NCBI GenBank assembly: GCA_027366195.1
Contig: DAHXKW010000157.1
Coordinates: forward strand, 1-5,471
Origin: Alphaproteobacteria bacterium
Lineage (GTDB): Bacteria; Pseudomonadota; Alphaproteobacteria; G02398745; G023898745
Length of the DNA stretch: 5,471 nucleotides
Direction of reading: 5' to 3'
Both the position numbers and the translations under genes were made by a program. The notes beneath the pieces were generated by a model. That model saw only the letters and a program-made list of their open reading frames with translations, had not been told where the DNA came from and searched no databases. Numbering within the stretch: the stretch's first letter is position 1; every line of letters begins with the position of its first letter. Below, in pieces: positions 4,993 through 5,471 of the stretch.

Positions 4993-5471
4993 AAAAATCT
5001 ATGAACTGTTTAAGTACTGCATGAGGTGCAAGGCGCTCTTGAAGTGGTAGGTCAGAGGCTTTGATGTTATTTTCTGAGAAATAAGTTACGCACATTTCTT
5101 GGAAAAGTGCCCAGGGTAAAGCGTCTAGATCATTATTGGGTACGAGTGCTGAAAAATGATTATCTCCATTTCTTCGATAAAGGTATGCTGTTAAACGAGC
5201 ACTTGAGTCAACATTCCTTTCAAAGAAAAGAGGCTGAGGTTGATGATCTTCGAGATATTGAATAGCTTTTATCGGTCTTAATGTGGCAAAGAAAGGAAGC
5301 ATGTCATCGGGAATGGTTGTCGTTTTTAGTAGCCAATTTAAAACAGCTTCGGAGTTGTCAGGAGTTTTGGGGAGAGGATTTGTTGTGGTAGATATATTAG
5401 GATCTCCAGATAGTGTTGTTATTGTTTCCGTCCATGTTTTTCCAGAAAAACTTTTGCCATTAAAATTGTTT
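4976..5471 (-). CDS. Conserved-looking protein of unknown function, 5' end outside the window
   Basis: I do not recognise this family. The frame stays open from the stop (TAA at 4976-4978) to the right edge, giving 164 residues without the true start. An internal ATG at 5302 exists, but upstream codons continue without a stop and read as plausible protein (EAVLNWLLKTTTIPDD), so the gene is longer than that ATG implies. The visible part begins with a Thr/Ser/Pro/Asn-rich, probably disordered stretch (about residues 11-40: TETITTLSGDP, STTTNPLPKTP). A folded region of about 120 residues follows, rich in aromatic and hydrophobic positions (LRPIKAIQYLED, ARLTAYLYRRNGDNHFSALV, LDALPWALFQEMCVTYF, APHAVLKQFIDFFKEK). 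No membrane segment or catalytic motif is apparent. It converges on atpA with a 17-bp overlap, and no terminator is seen between them. Confidence 0.65.
   Translation of the reverse strand, partial: NNFNGKSFSGKTWTETITTLSGDPNISTTTNPLPKTPDNSEAVLNWLLKTTTIPDDMLPFFATLRPIKAIQYLEDHQPQPLFFERNVDSSARLTAYLYRRNGDNHFSALVPNNDLDALPWALFQEMCVTYFSENNIKASDLPLQERLAPHAVLKQFIDFFKEKS

Noticed and set aside
4976..5302. Treating the right-edge gene as a complete 108-residue protein starting at the ATG at 5302.
   Set aside because: The frame continues without a stop to the window edge and encodes plausible protein, so a partial gene is more likely.
1..5471. A defence system, mobile island or other undescribed multi-gene system.
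   Set aside because: Five of the seven genes are recognisable housekeeping genes and the other two show no effector, nuclease, integrase or toxin motif.

Overview
The window looks like chromosomal DNA of an AT-rich alphaproteobacterium. The AtpA protein carries the alphaproteobacterial form of the catalytic-core motifs (KLFCIYVAIGQKRST, GMHVLIVYDDLSKHAVSYRQ, ERGGGSLTALPIIETQAGD). The genes are tightly packed, starts are often non-ATG with weak ribosome binding sites, and the usual gene neighbourhoods are broken up. That style resembles reduced, host-associated lineages such as Holosporales or Rickettsiales, but this is an inference and not a taxonomic assignment.

Left part (1-1614): a minus-strand BamB-like beta-propeller lipoprotein of the outer-membrane assembly machinery is divergent from a plus-strand HscB-type J-domain co-chaperone for iron-sulfur cluster assembly. 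The first 68 bases are an exact inverted copy of bases 641-708 inside the bamB gene. They corrupt the end of bamB and are best read as a chimeric contig end.

Middle (1615-2959): a small, very His/Cys-rich protein of unknown function with a good ribosome binding site lies on the plus strand. Its 3' end overlaps by 56 bp the 3' end of a minus-strand tilS (tRNA-Ile lysidine synthetase). tilS starts with TTG and is divergent from atpH across 62 bp that hold a plausible atpH promoter.

Right part (2960-5471): atpH (F1 delta) and atpA (F1 alpha) are coupled by an ATGA overlap. The expected atpG does not follow. A minus-strand gene of unknown function instead converges on atpA with a 17-bp overlap and runs off the right edge without its 5' end.

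The genes form no single pathway: envelope biogenesis, Fe-S assembly, tRNA modification and ATP synthesis are all housekeeping. No mobile element, CRISPR array, RNA gene or defence system is visible, and no stretch over 300 bp lacks a gene. The items most worth a second look are the inverted duplication, the metal-binding-type small protein and the interrupted ATP synthase cluster.
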